Shown: piece after piece, positions 63,801-64,000 of the stretch
How the letters are laid out: each line of letters starts with the position of its first letter
Position numbering within the stretch: the first letter of the stretch is position 1
Source of the DNA: an uncultured Eubacteriales bacterium
GTDB taxonomy: Bacteria > Bacillota > Clostridia > Lachnospirales > Lachnospiraceae
Assembly: GCA_900314845.1 (NCBI GenBank)
Contig: OMWV01000004.1
Span: forward strand, 124,001 to 188,000
Length of the DNA stretch: 64,000 bases
Reading direction: 5' to 3'
Position numbers and translations under genes: made by a program
The notes under the pieces: generated by a model
What the model saw: only the letters and a program-made list of their open reading frames with translations
The model's database searches: none
What the model was told of the DNA's origin: nothing

Positions 63801-64000
63801 CATGTTTGCCGTTGATGAGGAGAGCGGGGATGTGCAGCTTCCCGACCAGACCCAGGTCGTCATAGGGGGCATCATAACCGATATCACGGTCAAGACAACA
63901 AAGACAAAGAAGCTTATGGCCTTTGTGGAGCTGGAGGATCTTTACGGGACGGTGGAGGTCATAGTATTTCCGGGCGATTATGAGAGGCACCAGAACGAAC
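60865..64000 (+). CDS. dnaE: DNA polymerase III subunit alpha (3' end outside window)
   Basis: PHP domain at the start (FTHLHVHTEYSLLDG, VAITDHGVMYGVIDF), polymerase core with GPGRGSAAGSIIAYC and the catalytic acids of PDIDIDFSDERR, then a fingers region and helix-hairpin-helix part, and the OB-fold region (ITDITVKTTKTKKLMAFVELEDL) near the cut. About 1045 residues are visible, open to base 64000, of an expected 1150-1170. Start codon is non-ATG: TTG 60865 has AAAAGG 8 bases before it and fits homologues; GTG 60856 is the other option. Confidence 0.95.
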   Translation, partial: MNFTHLHVHTEYSLLDGSNKIKDLVKRVKELGMDSVAITDHGVMYGVIDFYRAAKEAGIHPVIGCEVYVAPGSRFDKTAGSSEDRYYHLILLAENNEGYHNLIKIVSRGFTEGFYYKPRVDKELLRSYNNGIIALSACLAGEIPTALRMGQYETAKRSALEMEDIFGKGNFFLELQDHGIPEQKMVNKGLVRLSHELGIELVATNDVHYTMAEDAAFHDVLLCIQTGKKVTDTDRMRYEGGQYYIKSPEEMAGLFPYAPQALENTHKIAMRCNVDIRFGEYKLPHFEVPRGYDSWTYLQKLVWDGFDERYPQRTKLLEERVNKELTTIKNMGFVDYFLIVWDFVHYAKTHGIMVGPGRGSAAGSIIAYCLDITTLDPIRYDLLFERFLNPHRVTMPDIDIDFSDERRQEVIDYVIRKYGEDHVVQIVTFGTLKARGVIKDVGRALDLPYAVCDKISKMIPNNEMNMTIGRAMEANPELARIYESDESIRKLIDTAKRLEGLPRHTSVHASGVVISPRPVDEFVPLARGTDGVVTTQFTMTTIEELGLLKMDFLGLRTQTLIQNAINLINQDRPGEDKISLSSMDITDKAVYNFIGTGRTDGVFQLDKSGMQDFMKKLKPDSLEEIIAGISLYRPGPMAFIPRYIESKNHPELISYDTPQLKEILEPTNGCIVYQEQVMQIVMKLAGYDLGRSDLVRRAMAKKKPEVMAKEREYFVHGNEELGVPGCVAKGISEETANKIFDEMTDFASYAFNKSHAATYAVVCFQTAWLKYYYPVQFMAALMTSYIDSGSKVAEYMMSSKAMGIEILPPDINKSLSLFSVKDGRIVYALTAIKGIGEPVAQAVVDERRENGAFASMTDFIERMYGRHNDVNKRAIESFILAGAFDCMGKTRRQQMLVYDRILSHTVQKIKKNIPGQITFGDLMSGEEKKKFEINYPDVGEYSRQELLSYEKDVLGVYLSGHPLDGDRKDWEKNVTANASMFAVDEESGDVQLPDQTQVVIGGIITDITVKTTKTKKLMAFVELEDLYGTVEVIVFPGDYERHQNE

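Overview
The window looks like chromosome from an anaerobic Firmicute of class Clostridia, most probably a Lachnospiraceae-type gut organism. The reasons are the glgC-glgD pair, a SUF operon ordered sufC-B-D-S-U, the run uvrC-hprK-murB-rapZ-whiA-HPr-like-dnaE without yvcK, a potassium-dependent type membrane pyrophosphatase, many short lipoproteins, AGA/AGG/ATA-rich codon use and strong AGGAGG ribosome binding sites. No rRNA, tRNA, IS element, prophage or CRISPR array was recognised. The taxonomic call is inference.

Layout. 1-2.6 kb: end of a DegV-family gene and three lipoproteins, one of only 54 residues. 2.7-5.1 kb: ADP-glucose synthesis (glgC, glgD). 5.2-11.4 kb: glutamate synthase (gltB, gltD) behind a promoter wrapped in overlapping inverted repeats. 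11.5-13.5 kb: hppA with a clear promoter. 13.6-17 kb: small unknowns, a HEAT-like/methyltransferase protein, a YerC-type TrpR homologue, a lipoprotein and signal peptidase I. 17.1-18.3 kb (minus): an Asp-rich membrane protein and an S1-domain RNA-binding protein. 18.5-23.3 kb: asd, then a teichoic-acid or polymer-type trio (CDP-glycerol transferase family, IspD/TarI family, NAD-epimerase).

23.4-32.7 kb is the most unusual part. One co-directional operon encodes a NifH-like iron protein, a single-chain fusion of two NifD/K-type halves, HypF, HypC, HypD, HypE and HydE. There is no hydrogenase structural gene, no HypA/HypB for nickel, and no nif assembly gene in view. HypCDEF make the Fe(CN)2CO unit and HydE acts in the 2Fe H-cluster pathway, so the operon may build or use an undescribed organometallic iron cofactor. 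Its leader carries a terminator hairpin whose 3' arm is the ribosome binding site of the first gene, which suggests riboswitch or attenuator control. Next to it (32.8-37.8 kb, minus) lies the complete SUF iron-sulfur assembly operon. It diverges from panE across two copies of a palindrome with the core CGACATTTGTCG, spaced exactly two helical turns.

38-50 kb holds panE, a phosphohexomutase, a YD-repeat lipoprotein, an SPFH/zinc-ribbon protein joined to an arginase-fold enzyme, a serine hydrolase, hflX, nth, type II pantothenate kinase, a MIF-type tautomerase and a membrane-anchored lysozyme-like protein. 49.7-64 kb holds housekeeping genes: map (with SEC-C finger), a divergent LspA-like protein, pyrG, ftsH, uvrC, hprK, murB, rapZ, whiA, a Crh-like HPr with Asp at position 15, and dnaE running off the end.
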